Shown here: in pieces, positions 1-10,278 of the stretch
Layout: every line of letters starts with the position of its first letter
Position numbering within the stretch: the first letter of the stretch is position 1
Source: Siderastrea radians
Lineage: Eukaryota > Cnidaria > Anthozoa > Scleractinia > Rhizangiidae
Direction of reading: 5' to 3'
NCBI GenBank assembly: GCA_964017195.1
Contig: OZ024897.1
Location: forward strand, 10,511,451-10,575,450
DNA length: 64,000 bases
Notes under the pieces: generated by a model
Told to the model about the DNA's origin: nothing
Seen by the model: only the letters and a program-made list of their open reading frames with translations
Database searches by the model: none
Made by a program: the position numbers and the translations under genes

Positions 1-181
1 GTAGTGGTCTTGAAGGGCTTTGACCCAGAACAGAATTCTATCTTCCGAGGTCGTAAATGCAACACACCGTGCCGACGGTCTGTAATGACCTGGATCTATT
101 TCTTCATGCTTGAGCTTTCTTTGTTTGCCACTTTTTGAACCAAACGGTTTGATTTTGTATTTACCTTGCACTTCGTCCATT
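1..181 (-). CDS. 5' part of an unidentified protein-coding gene (runs off the left edge)
   Basis: On the minus strand an ATG at 181-179 opens a frame of 60 codons with no stop that continues past the window edge. The product begins MDEVQGKYKIKPFG, followed by a lysine/arginine-rich stretch and then a less basic segment ending in RILFWVKALQDHY. The mixed, non-repetitive composition looks like real protein rather than chance. I do not recognise the family and see no signal peptide or membrane segment. A pogo-like element begins 176 bp upstream of the ATG, so the promoter would be short or repeat-derived. It could instead be a piece of a mobile-element protein, since 60 open codons are weak evidence alone. 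Confidence 0.35.
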
Positions 182-357
182 TTTTGATAGTTCAACGCCT
201 ATGAAGAAGCACGCAGAACCTCAAAAATGAACGAACGTTTACGGAGCCATGCGGTCATGTCCGCACGACGCCATACCGACACATGGATTACCAGGCGTTT
301 TGAATCATCGTATTTTGGAAGTCAGTCTGAGTGGATCCTATTCACTAAATTTGAGTA

Positions 358-1158
358 CAGTGGGACCCCGTTAATACGGACACCAAAGGGACAAGCCAAA
401 TTGTCCGTATTAACGGGGTGTCCGTATTAAGTGGGTTCTCAGAAAAAGTCACGGATACATGTTTTATCGACACAAAGACGGCAAAAAAACGTTGTTTAAT
501 TGTACTGTAACTGTAACAAGTGCAAACTGTGAACTCTCTGATTATAATTAATACTTTTTTACGAACAACTTACGATCTAGTCAGACACTCGAACTAAACT
601 TTAATAAACGCAACGGTGGAATGATTTGAAAATGTCGCAGCTTTACTATAGTTTTATCTGCAAGAAATAAAACGCATTTCGACAGCAACAGAACGTTTTC
701 TATAGATTTTCCTTCGTCTCTGGAAATCTGACCATAACTGTTCTTAAACTCTACAAACTCATTCGAAAAAGTCGGTAACTTTACTTTGCACGGAAGCTTT
801 TAGCTTGCCACACAACCAGGCGGACTGAAGATTCACGCTATTTAGCTACTCTTTGTAATAAAATCGTCTTAACTCGTCCAATTCTGTCATTATTTGACCA
901 GGGTGAAGTTAGCAAATAATCGCGACCATGAAAATTCACAGTGCACAGATAAACAGTGTCCGTAAAGCGGGGTTGACAATGTATAATAGTTTGTCACTCG
1001 GGACACGGAAAAGTGTCCGTTGTCCGTATTAACGAGTGTCCGTATTAAGCGGGTTAATTTAAGAGAAAATGTATAAGGTTTTCGTCGGGACCAACGAAAT
1101 TGTCCGTAATACCGGGGTGTCCGTATTAAGCGGGTGTCCGTAAAGCGGGGTTTCACTG
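358..1158. mobile_element. Non-autonomous pogo/Tigger-like DNA transposon with TA target duplication
   Basis: The left end reads CAGTGGGACCCCGTTAATAC and the right end is its imperfect inverse (GCGGGGTTTCACTG), both flanked by TA (356-357 and 1159-1160). Sub-terminal copies of GTCCGTATTAA recur at about 400-430 and 1020-1150. TA duplication and CAGTG ends are typical of pogo/Tigger-type Tc1-mariner elements. The interior contains no transposase-like frame; the one longer minus-strand frame (1282-890) simply translates the terminal repeats. Confidence 0.75.
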
Positions 1159-1160
1159 TA

Positions 1161-1744
1161 CTTTTGATTCCTCCCAGATAATAAACATAGGCCCGCAATG
1201 CGTGCAGAACCGACGAAGTGTTGGTTCGTCTCGAAAAGAAAGCAAGCGAGCCGTGCGTGACTGCAGCTTCAATAACATTCAAGCATCTGTAACAGCAAGT
1301 TGCAGTAAAAGTGTGTAAAATTCACCCTCTCCTCACCAAGCATAGCTCCACAGACTATGCATTCTTCACTCAAGATCATTTTTCGCTGTCTTTTGGTCGG
1401 TCTTCCTCAAAACCCGGAACAACAATTCTCAAAACAGACGCATTTCAAAAATGGGCGACAAATTTCTTAATATAAAAGTAACCACATCTTCACGATTGAT
1501 CAGTATGGGCACCGTAACAGCCCAAAAGAATTGGACTTTTCCCCATACCTGGGAACCACGCTTTGTGCACAGTTTCCTTTAATCATGTCAAGGGCTCTTT
1601 AAGCCAAATTGTGAATGCAAATACGAAATAAATCATTGCTATGCTCTATCGTACAGGTTACAAGAAAGCGGATTATAGGCATTTACCAGTCGTTTTGACC
1701 CACTCCACCCTCGATTAATGTTTTTACTTGGCTCAACATGCCAT
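1161..1744. other. Intergenic stretch, nothing recognised
   Basis: No coding frame, terminal inverted repeat or RNA gene could be supported here. Composition is ordinary AT-rich intergenic DNA. Confidence 0.4.
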
Positions 1745-2257
1745 GCTAACTGGCGTAACGAAAATTGTGACAGTATTTTGCCCTTTGCGTTACCGAATGA
1801 CGTTATGTTTAAAATCTGATGAATCAGCTCATCTGTCTTATCGCTTTGAATATTTAATTTTGTTGAATTAAACTAAAAAATTAAATGTTGATATACATTT
1901 GTCCACAACTGAACATGCTTTTACCGAGAGTTGTAAGCAATGTATTTATATACTGTTGTGAATAGGGCACTATAAAAACATGATCATCGATAAAGATAAA
2001 CACATCGTCAGAATCTCAACGTGCTAACCGGCGTGACGAAAATTGTGACAGCATTTTGTCTTTTGAGTTACCGAATGACGTAATGTTTAAAATCGGATGA
2101 CTCAGCTCATCTGTCTTATCGCTTTGAATATTTTGTTAAATTAAAAAAATTTAAAGATATATTTGGCCACAACTGAACATGCCGTTATCGAGAGTTGTGA
2201 GCGAAGCACTTTATATACTGTTGTGAATATGGCACTATAAAAACATGATTTTCGATC
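1745..2257 (+). repeat. Tandem pair of a ~278-bp dispersed repeat
   Basis: Copy 1 (1745 to about 1990) and copy 2 (2023 to about 2257) share the motifs GACGAAAATTGTGACAG, CAGCTCATCTGTCTTATCGC, TCCACAACTGAACATG-like blocks and GGCACTATAAAAACATGAT in the same order. A third, more diverged copy lies at 42150-42375 in the same orientation. No coding capacity or terminal repeats are seen. This is an unnamed interspersed family of the genome. Confidence 0.75.
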
Positions 2258-3512
2258 TGGAGAAATTGGTAAAAAGCGAAGTCGTCGCTTTATCTCAAAC
2301 ACGTTAAAGCATGTCTTATGACGTAATCGTTAAATCCGGTTTGCTTTTCCGAAGTCAGCAAGTCAGTGTCTCGAACTCTAAAATCGAACAAATCGGTTTA
2401 AAATCAAAAATAAAGCAGAAAAATTAAAAAGAGTAACTGGTATATAGTTCCGGGCAGCTTATACTATCCAAGAAGATCCAGCCTCGTGTAGTAATTCATT
2501 TCCCACCTGCGAATAACCTTTCTTAACGTTGGCAGCTGGATACTTTCCAAGTATTAAACAGGTAAACATAACCACAACAACATACACCAGAATTTTCCTC
2601 TCATAACATTTACTGAGAACGATTCTATGCTTACGATGTCTCAGCAAGACTTTGGTCCCACCAGCATCAACAGTGCCACTGGACATCATCTCCTGTTATT
2701 ATCAGTCCTCCTTGCTTTCTTTCACTAGTATTGCACAGATGTTTCAGTCCGGCCAAAGCCAACACTGCTCGGCGGACGTGTGCTTCTACGCCTACGATAC
2801 TTTTTATGTGGCCCTTGTCCTATCGTGCGTGCGTGTGTGTACTAATCGATGTCTGTGTACAACTTCTTCTCTTATGTTCAGAGGTCAACACAAAATTATA
2901 CCACAACACAGTCGAAGCAAATCTTCCACCAAGCCTCCGTCATCTTTCTTGACCTGCCAATTTAAAATGGCGACTCCGCTCTTGTTCTCACGTCATCCCA
3001 TCCCGTGGGCCATAGCGAAATACACACCTTGTGAACCTTACACGACGTATTTTGACCGACCAAACCAGTCGACCCTCTTGTCACGACTGCTCTAACTCGA
3101 CTTCGTCGGTTAAAAAGCTTTGTTGTGGCTCCGGCCGATGGTCTCACTTCAGACACAGCGGATATGTGAACAAAAAGAACCGTTAACATCTCAAGGTAAG
3201 AAGGATATTATAATTTCAAAAATGGCTAAAATATGCTCGCATGGTGATTATATTTCGTGTTGTCTGTCAGTATAACCTGTTTGAGAGGTCTATTATCAAA
3301 ATATTTACGAAAACTGCTACCACGGTTTGAAAAAGCTACTTGGCTCGTTGCCCCTCGCAGCACGATTTTAACTTGAAAATTACTTTATATTTAAGTAGGG
3401 GATGCACTATCAAAGTGCGAGCCATGCGAGGCATGCCAGCCATTAACCAAAACATGCGGCCCACATAAAATGAATGCAAGAGATCCCAGAATCTATTGAA
3501 CACCATGAAAGC
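2258..3512. other. Intergenic stretch with overlapping short ORFs, no supported gene
   Basis: Short open frames occur on both strands (for example plus 2652-3095 and minus 3189-2962), but they overlap each other, lack recognisable domains and have no convincing splice context. I do not call a gene. Near 2290-2350 there is a weak match to the repeat family at 42470. Confidence 0.35.
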
Positions 3513-3787
3513 CGATGACAACGACTTTGAATGTGTCGCTCACTTTTCTTACTTAATCGTGCTGACCCTATAGGTTGTAATTAAAATTTTTGTCGTTCAT
3601 GATGATACCTCGGCTATACAAAATAATTTTGCAACGCTCAGCGAAAAAATAACATTTTTATTACAAAACTTGTGTTGTTTTACTTTCATTTGTATTAAAT
3701 ATGAACGAAAATAGATACTCGCACGTAAGTTAGTAAGAACGAAATAATTTAAAGGGGAGCGACACATTCAACACATCGTTGTCCTCG
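3513..3787. mobile_element. Small terminal-inverted-repeat element (~275 bp)
   Basis: The left arm around 3513-3541 (GACAACGAC..TTGAATGTGTCGCTC) is the imperfect inverse of 3757-3787 (GAGCGACACATTCAACACAT and onwards). The interior is AT-rich and non-coding. The family is not assigned and no clear target duplication was found. Confidence 0.5.
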
Positions 3788-4783
3788 CTTTCATCTCTTG
3801 CATCTCGCGTTGTAATCTAGGGTACTTCGTACTCGTTGTCATAAGTTTGAGTCCACACACTTAGTTGTTTATGGCCTTTTCTTTAGTTGTTATGGTTAAT
3901 TGTGGTGGGCTTCTGATAAACTAATAGCATCTGAATGTGCGAAATAAGTCGAGATGTTGGAAAGAAATTTTCTGGATTATGAAAGTCTTATTGCGTTGTT
4001 GGCCTGCCCTTTTTGATATAATTTTCTGCGGCAATATGGTGTATTCGTTTATCAATTTGATTAGTCCATGCGCGTTACGGTTCAAACCACCAAAAGTCTG
4101 TTTTGGCCGTTTGGTGATCTTGTTGTGTAAAAGATGGCAGAGCTGGGTAAATGGTTACGATTATGTTGATCAAATAAGAGAAATGTGAATGACAACCCGG
4201 GATGACAAGTGGGACTTGGCGCCTTTAAATAAGAGCACTGGAACACAAGTCTCGAGGCAGCCGTTTATTTAAAATAGCGAGGCTGCTTGGAGTGCTGAGT
4301 CGCTATTTGTCTTGTGTCTTCACATTGCATGTGACATAATACTACCCGAGTTCTCAACAAGCTTGCTTTCGTTTTATTTTCCTACCGACGTAGAATGCTG
4401 AGAATGTAATTGTAGAACAACTTCTGGAAACGGACCATGTCGGGCTAGCTACAAACTTTGAATAGGAGCGATAATCCTTTGTTTCCGGTAAACAGTATTT
4501 GAGTCAAGTTTCTTTTACTTTTTGTTCCGCCAATGAAAGTCTTGTTTGCACTCAGACAATCCTGAAAAAGAGTGCTTCCAGCATTTTGAGAGGAGTGCAC
4601 ATTTCAAAAGAGAACATTTTTGTGAGAGCTATAAAATCGCGGTTTTACAAAGAAAACGCAAGGGTCGTACCTTTGGATCAAACCCATTGTTTTTTTATAT
4701 TTTGACCATGTGGCACCTAGAACATGAGTGAATGTGTTTTCTAACCAAAATATCTTGTATTTCTCACCGAATCTTTACTATGT
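3788..4783. other. Intergenic stretch, nothing recognised
   Basis: Several short plus-strand frames (60-83 codons) are present but none shows a domain, codon pattern or splice context I could defend. No repeat structure was noticed. Confidence 0.35.
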
Positions 4784-5022
4784 ACAGCTATTTCCAAAAA
4801 CAAAAAACATGTGAAGGTGTAGCCTTTATAGTCAGATAAATAATTATCACTTTATCTGCCGTACCTGGTATAAATCAGTCAAAGGATCTTAAAGCATTCC
4901 GACAAAATTTGATTGGCCTGGACAATGACATGCACGTGGTGCTATATGTAGCTTCGCATTTGAAAACAAATTTCAGTTCTCCGTCAAAAAGTTATTGCTT
5001 TTTTCTTCCGTACGACACGAAT

Positions 5023-5089
5023 ATGACTGAGCAAGGTTATGTACAGCTGAAAATCACCGAGAAAGCGGACGCCGTACCAGGAGAACGCG
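5023..5089 (+). pseudogene. N-terminal remnant of the HIRAN-domain gene (unit 1)
   Basis: An ATG at 5023 opens MTEQGYVQLKITEKAD and stays in register with the HIRAN protein of unit 2 until about 5089, where the copies diverge. From there unit 1 jumps to sequence matching unit 2 at about 9887, so the whole HIRAN domain and second exon have been deleted. The surviving frame runs on to 5157 in non-homologous sequence. Unit 1 keeps a tyrosine codon (TAT) where unit 2 has a stop (TAA), so it preserves the ancestral N-terminus. It cannot make a HIRAN protein. Confidence 0.6.
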
Positions 5090-5736
5090 TACAACACTTT
5101 CATATGTTTAGGATATCTGGCAGTCACTGGAATTGCGGTTTTTGTAGGGTGAGATAGTGAATAGCACGTCGTGGACATCCCAATTCGTTTTCAGAGAATT
5201 ACATTTAGAACCCACAGAAGCCCATATTTAGGCTTTACCTCGGTGTAAGAACCTGTGAAACTCACGGATGACGTAAAACAAAGGAAACAAAAACATTTTA
5301 AACAATACCGTACAGCAAAACAAAAGCTAACAAACAAAGAAAATCTTGTCAGGTTCTTACGCCGAGGTAAACCCCATATTTAATATTAGATCTGGTTAGA
5401 TTTACCGTGTTACAGTAATACCACGAATCAAAGAAATATGACATAAAACGTGATTTCATATGACTCGTGTGTGCACTACATAACTGGTTTTACAACATGG
5501 CAAGTCAGCTGTCAATGAAACCCTTTTGATCTCTCTTGTTTCCTTGGGGACTCTTGACATGTCAAAGATTCGGACAATCAAAATTTCACGGCCAGAATCA
5601 GTACGTAAGTAAACGCCAACTGATACCATCGTAAATGCCGCCCAAGACAATAGAAATTTTGCCAAGGGAGCGAAGAAATGTGTCAAAAAAAAAGCGAAGA
5701 AAAAGCGCGATGGCAGAATCGGTCACATTTCTGCAT
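5090..5736. other. Unit-1 flanking repeat sequence
   Basis: This stretch matches 9887-10278 of unit 2 (for example ATATCTGGCAGTCACTGG and the segment around TAACTGGTTTTACAACAT). It includes a local inverted pair near 5240 and 5350 around the motif AGGTTCTTACnCCGAGGTAA. No gene seen. Confidence 0.5.
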
Positions 5737-6633
5737 CAGTCAATTCCAGCTGCGCCCATCCCCCCCCCGGGCTAACTCCCGGGCATTAGTATTTTTTTTT
5801 TCTCGGATGGCAAATTCCCGGGGGTGGGGACACTTTAGCTGCCAAATGCCCCGCCGTGTGGACGAAGGAAGAGGGCAAATGCCCCGCCCCCGGGATCGTA
5901 CGTCCCCAATCAACACTGCAGCAGTTTTCATTCATTGCACAATAATACCACTTTCAGCATTTTTATGTGTGATTTTTCATTTCTGTAGGACTACCTCTCC
6001 GTTTTCTATTGTTTGTAACGGCACTATCCGATGTTAATAAAGTTAGTATAAATGCCAAGTGATGATATTTTAATACTTCACAGACAACAATACTACATGA
6101 TAGTTGATTGTTACTTTAATGTTTTGTTTTAAACAGTTCGCTAGTAAACAAAAATCTTGACATTATAAAAGTCTGTTGTAACGTCATCTGTTGTGAATAT
6201 TTTAATAATATGCAAAAGTATAAAACGACGATCCCTATACACATGTTTAGAATTTAACTGATCATCGCGACTAAATTTTATTTAAATCCTTAAGAAAAAT
6301 GCGTACGTCGATTCACGTTGATCGTTCCCGATCGATCTCGCTATATTAAGTGATAGTTGTGCCTTGATGAGCAATGAAGAAATGCATAAAATCGAGAAAA
6401 CCTCCACAAGTTTGCCCAGTCCTTGGCAGACGATCCAATCTGCGACGAACTGCTGGTCCTTTGCGATAAAAACCTCCATGTTTGGATTTCGAGTCGGAAA
6501 CCACCTGTGTGTGGCAAATGCCCGACCCCCGGGCCGTGCCAAATTTTCTAATGCCCTACCCCCGGGACTGACAAGGCACGCAAATGCCCCGCAGTTGCCC
6601 GGGGGGGGGGATGGGCGCAGCTGGAATTGACTG
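5737..6633. mobile_element. ~0.9-kb non-autonomous DNA transposon with GC-rich TIRs
   Basis: The two ends are perfect inverted repeats of at least 20 bp (CAGTCAATTCCAGCTGCGCC) followed by poly-C/poly-G tracts and CCCGGG. Sub-terminal copies of AAATGCCC with CCCCCGGG recur inside both ends. Unit 2 has no such insertion at the matching position (around 10810), which confirms a discrete insertion. No transposase frame is visible. The flanks both read TGCAT/ATGCAT, so the exact duplication length is ambiguous. Confidence 0.8.
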
Positions 6634-6800
6634 ATGCATTATCAACTTCTATGTTTTGCCCACGGAAAATATCGGCAGGCAACAGTGTCCACCAGAGTTT
6701 CATTTCGTATTTAAAGTTTTGGAGTCATTTTAATAAGAATGAGGTTTTAACGCAAGAAGTGATGGCAGCGACAAATTGCAAAACAAATCTAGGGGAGTCG

Positions 6801-6905
6801 TAGTCTCCTACGCAGCCGTTTTTAGTGGCGCCACGCAACGCTCCCGCAACGCTTGTAGGGGGGAGTGTTGCGTGACGCCACTAAAAACGGCTGCGTAGGA
6901 GACTA
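6801..6905. mobile_element. 105-bp hairpin MITE with 9-bp target duplication
   Basis: The element is an almost complete hairpin starting TAGTCTCCTACGCAGCCG and ending with its inverse. It is flanked by a perfect direct repeat GGGGAGTCG (6792-6800 and 6906-6914). Unit 2 carries the uninterrupted site once (about 10971), which proves insertion and the 9-bp duplication. Such duplications fit Mutator-like elements. A relative sits at 33889-33958. Confidence 0.85.
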
Positions 6906-6914
6906 GGGGAGTCG

Positions 6915-7860
6915 CGAGGTTTTAAAAAAATGGTCGCGATTTCCGGTGTCGGCACTAAATTGATATTTGAAGGCGCTTTCCCATATTGCAAGCAAGTACA
7001 GCAGTTTTTTGCTCGATTCGATTTTTGCGGATCGAGAACAACCAGCCAAAAACCGCCAAAAAGTAAAAACTGAGCAATTTTCATGCTACACGGTACCTGG
7101 TCGCGATTTCCGGTGTTGGTGATCAACTCCTTTGTTTATGTGGAAGATAATTAGAAATTGATATTTGCATGAATATCATGTATCCTCTTTAGAACCACAG
7201 CAATTCCGTTGCGTTGTAGTACAGTATTCAGGGATCTTGACAGTTGGATTACACACCATGTTGTGAGACCAGCTATACAAACATCGCGCTTTTTCGTTTT
7301 TTTGTCACATTTCTTCAACTCGTGGATTGAAAGAGGAATCCTTATTCTCGAATCGAGCAAAAACTGCTGTATGGGAAAGCGCCTTCAAATATCGATTTTG
7401 TGCCGACACCGGAAATCGTGACCACTCTTATGACCACCCCTAACAGGAAATATTTAACCAGATTTATGATCGAATATGGGCTTTCTGTGGGTTCTAAATG
7501 TAATTCTTTGAAGACTATCAGGCTTTTAAAGACAAACTGGGATGTCCAAGTGCTATTTATTATCTCACCCCACCTCCCACTCGCTATGTTTTGGGGCGAT
7601 GTCCCCGTATAAAAAGATCTAATGTCCACGTCAGGAGCACATTACTCCTGTCCACGTGCAATCCGTATCTTTAAAATGGTTAACGTCGGTTTAAGTTTTC
7701 TTTTTTCATTTATTATATTTAATTATTTATTTATTATATTTAATTATTAAATTGGGTTTAATTTTTCTTTATTAATTAACAAAAATTGCGAAAAAAAAGT
7801 TACTCTCGACCCTCGACATGGATTTCTCGTTTGGTTTAGGTCGGTAACCAATGTCAAGAT
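6915..7860. repeat. Unit-1 copy of the inverted-repeat element's centre and right arm
   Basis: This section corresponds to 10980-12330 of unit 2 without the 477-bp insertion found there. It includes the right arm (about 7235-7830) of the large inverted repeat described at 10279-12392. Short frames on both strands are translations of this repeat and not genes. Confidence 0.65.
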
Positions 7861-8525
7861 AACAGATATATCCGCTTGCAGCGGTATAATATTTCACTTC
7901 CCGCGGTGTCCAGATCGCTTCATATCCGATAAGTCGCATTCGTTTTCGACCAGACTTTTTGCCAGCGATAGACTATGAGCAGTCTCTCTTTCCGCTAAAA
8001 TATAATCGAGGAAAACGAACAACGAGCGAGCGCGAATTCGCCTGCCGCGTTGAATCGTCTGCCTGCCGCGTTGAAAAGTGAACAATGCGCGTATCGAACC
8101 GCTAGTGTGAGCCGGCTCGACAAGCGCGTTTCCCGATTTTCGCGCTCGCCTCGCTTTCCTTGTTTATTCGTTTGATTACAACATAATCAAACTTACGACG
8201 GGCAATCCGACAAAGATTTCTTTTTGCTCAATTGTTTCGCACTTTCTTGCATCACCTAGCTCTACCTTTATTCATCCTCGATCTATTTTTGAAGCTATTG
8301 CCTTTCCGCTCGGGAGGATGCGTATTCGACGTAGTACTCGTGATTCTACGTGCCTTAATACCCAGCGTACAATCTCCAAGAATTAAAGGATATTTTGCTG
8401 CTGAAAAGCAAGAAAATAAAACGCAAGGACTACAAGCGACACACACACACAAAAAAATGGAGGCATTCGAGATGAATGAGAGGTTTACTCCCGGATAATT
8501 TTAGGCCAGTACAAACACTGTCCCT
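7861..8525 (+). promoter_or_regulatory. Conserved GC-richer upstream block of the HIRAN gene (unit 1 copy)
   Basis: This 660-bp block is locally richer in CpG (for example GAGCGAGCGCGAATTCGCC) than its neighbours and is duplicated at 12432-13134. In this copy it directly precedes the unit-2 HIRAN gene. Position and composition suggest a promoter region; this is inference only. It ends with a short CA repeat and a poly-A run. Confidence 0.35.
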
Positions 8526-8764
8526 ACAGCTATTTCCAAAAAGAAAAACATTTGAAGGTGTAGCCTTTATAGTCAGATAAATAATTATCACTTTATCTGC
8601 GGTACCTGGTAGAAATCAGTCAAAGGATTTCAAAGCATTTTGACAAAATTTGATTGGCCTGGACAATGACATGCACGTGGTGCTATATGTAGCTTCGCAT
8701 TTGATAGCAAATTTTCAGTTCTCCGTCAAAAAGTTATTGCTTTTTTCTTCCGTACGACACGAAT

Positions 8765-9292
8765 ATGACTGAGCAAGGTTAAGTACAGCTGAAAATCACC
8801 GAGAAAGCGGACGCTGCACCAGGAGAACGCGTGCGAGCTGTTGGCATGTGTTTTTACAAGCCTGTCAAGGAGCTCATCGCTGGGAATAGTTACAGCTTGT
8901 CTCGCAACCCTCAAAACCCACGAGATGTTTCGTGTATTGAAGTCAAAGACCGAATCCGAGTTAGAGCTACCTTGAACAGAGACATATCTCGACTGCTTGC
9001 CTCGTACTTGGACACAAATGCGGTCGAGGACCCATCTTGGTGAGTAGATCATTAGAAATTGGCCATGACATTATGAATGTTTACGTTTCAGCAATGTGAT
9101 ACGACTTTCGGTCTAAAATCCGTTTTTTTTCCTTTAAGCTTGGTCCTTGAAGAAGCGAGATGGAGTCGCGGAGACTCTGGGAGACCTGCCAGGTCACACA
9201 AAGTGGCCATCTTAATCCGCGTGAGCTCCACAAAGCTACAGCTTATTCAAGATGCCTTTCAATTGTACGACTTGACTGTGGTCCAAAAATAG
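8765..9292 (+). pseudogene. HIRAN-domain protein gene, two exons, early in-frame stop
   Basis: Exon 1 runs from an ATG at 8765 to 9039 and exon 2 from 9139 to the TAG at 9290-9292; the intron has GT (9040) and AG (9137-9138). After the join the frame is open from 8783. The first exon holds a HIRAN-like domain (GMCFYKPVKELIAGNSYSL, NPQNPRD, RVRATLNRDISRLL), a fold that in other proteins binds DNA 3' ends or acts with nucleases and helicases. Codon 6 is TAA (8780-8782) where the unit-1 copy has TAT, so the intended start is cut off unless a downstream ATG at about 8843 is used, which would remove the front of the domain. The product would be about 140 residues with no catalytic domain. Function unknown. 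Confidence 0.6.
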
Positions 9293-9411
9293 ACACCGAA
9301 TAGAAACAAGAAAACTTTTCAGAATTCTGAAGGACAGTTGTAAATTTAGTTTGAAACATCCGAAACGCGTGTTATCAACGTTAAAGAAAAGTTCTAAAGT
9401 GATCTGTAAGG

Positions 9412-9872
9412 AAGAAGGTTTCTTAGAAATTAAGACGGAATCCATTAGGAAACTGAGTAATTGTAATTTTCAGTGGACAAAAATCTTGTACCAGAATAAT
9501 TTAAAGTATATCGCATTCTTTTTTACTTTTTTTGAGAGCTTTGGATGTAATTTGTTATCTGTAATAACCCCAAAGACAATTTCTTGTGCCGAGAAAATAA
9601 ATTTCAAATTTCACAAAATGAAATCTTACGCATAAAAATTTATCTATTTTACCTGTGTTTACACAATTCCTGTGCAATTTGAATTTGAATTTCACGGGCT
9701 CCCATAAGAAATTGTCTTTGGGGTTATTACAGATAACAAATTACATCCATAGCTCTCAAAAAATGTAAAAAAGAATGCGATATACTTTAAATTGTTCTGG
9801 TACAAGATTTTTGTCCACTGATTACTCAATTTCCTGATGGATTCCATCTTAAAAATAATTGCTTTAAATTAT
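9412..9872. repeat. Inverted repeat (~165-bp arms) downstream of the HIRAN gene
   Basis: The left arm (about 9420-9590) and right arm (about 9697-9870) are near-perfect inverses. The shared core includes GACAATTTCTTG, GGTTATTACAGATAACAAA and TTTTTGTCCACTGA. The transcript would fold into a long hairpin. Ends have no recognised family signature, and the small plus frame at 9351-9635 is a translation of one arm. Confidence 0.7.
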
Positions 9873-10278
9873 ACTACCAAACAGTACTTTCATATGTTCA
9901 GGATATCTGGCAGTCACTGGAAAGGTCTGGAAACTGCGGTTTTTGTAGGCTGAGATAATGAGTAGCACGTCGTGGACATCCCAATTCGTTTTCCAAGAAT
10001 TCCATTTAGAACCCACAGAAGCCCATATTTGATATAAGATCTGGTTAGATTTACCGTGTTACAGTAAAGAAATATGACGTAAAGCGAGGTTTCATATGAC
10101 TCGTGTGTGCACTACATAACTGGTTTTACAACATAGGGAGTCAGCTGTCAGTGAAACCCTTTTGTACTCTTTTGTTTTGTTGGGATTTCTTGACATGTCA
10201 AAGATTCCAACAACAAAATTTAACGGCCAGAATCATTACGTAAGTAAACGCCAACAGATACCATCGTAAATGCTGCCC

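Larger units (their letters stand above)
4784..8525 (+). repeat. Tandem segmental duplication, unit 1 (truncated HIRAN-gene unit)
   Basis: This 3.7-kb block is directly repeated at 8526-13134. Matching anchors are 4784 with 8526 (ACAGCTATTTCCAAAAA), 5093 with 9887, 6660 with 10825, 7230 with 11760 and 7860 with 12432. Unit 1 lacks about 1.05 kb of the unit-2 HIRAN exon region and most of the left arm of the large inverted repeat. It carries two insertions absent from unit 2: 5737-6633 and 6801-6905. The promoter-like part at 7860-8525 is well conserved between units. Confidence 0.8.

Noticed and set aside
2652..3189. Overlapping plus and minus frames as a bidirectional gene pair
   Set aside because: No domain, no splice sites and no codon pattern that favours one frame.
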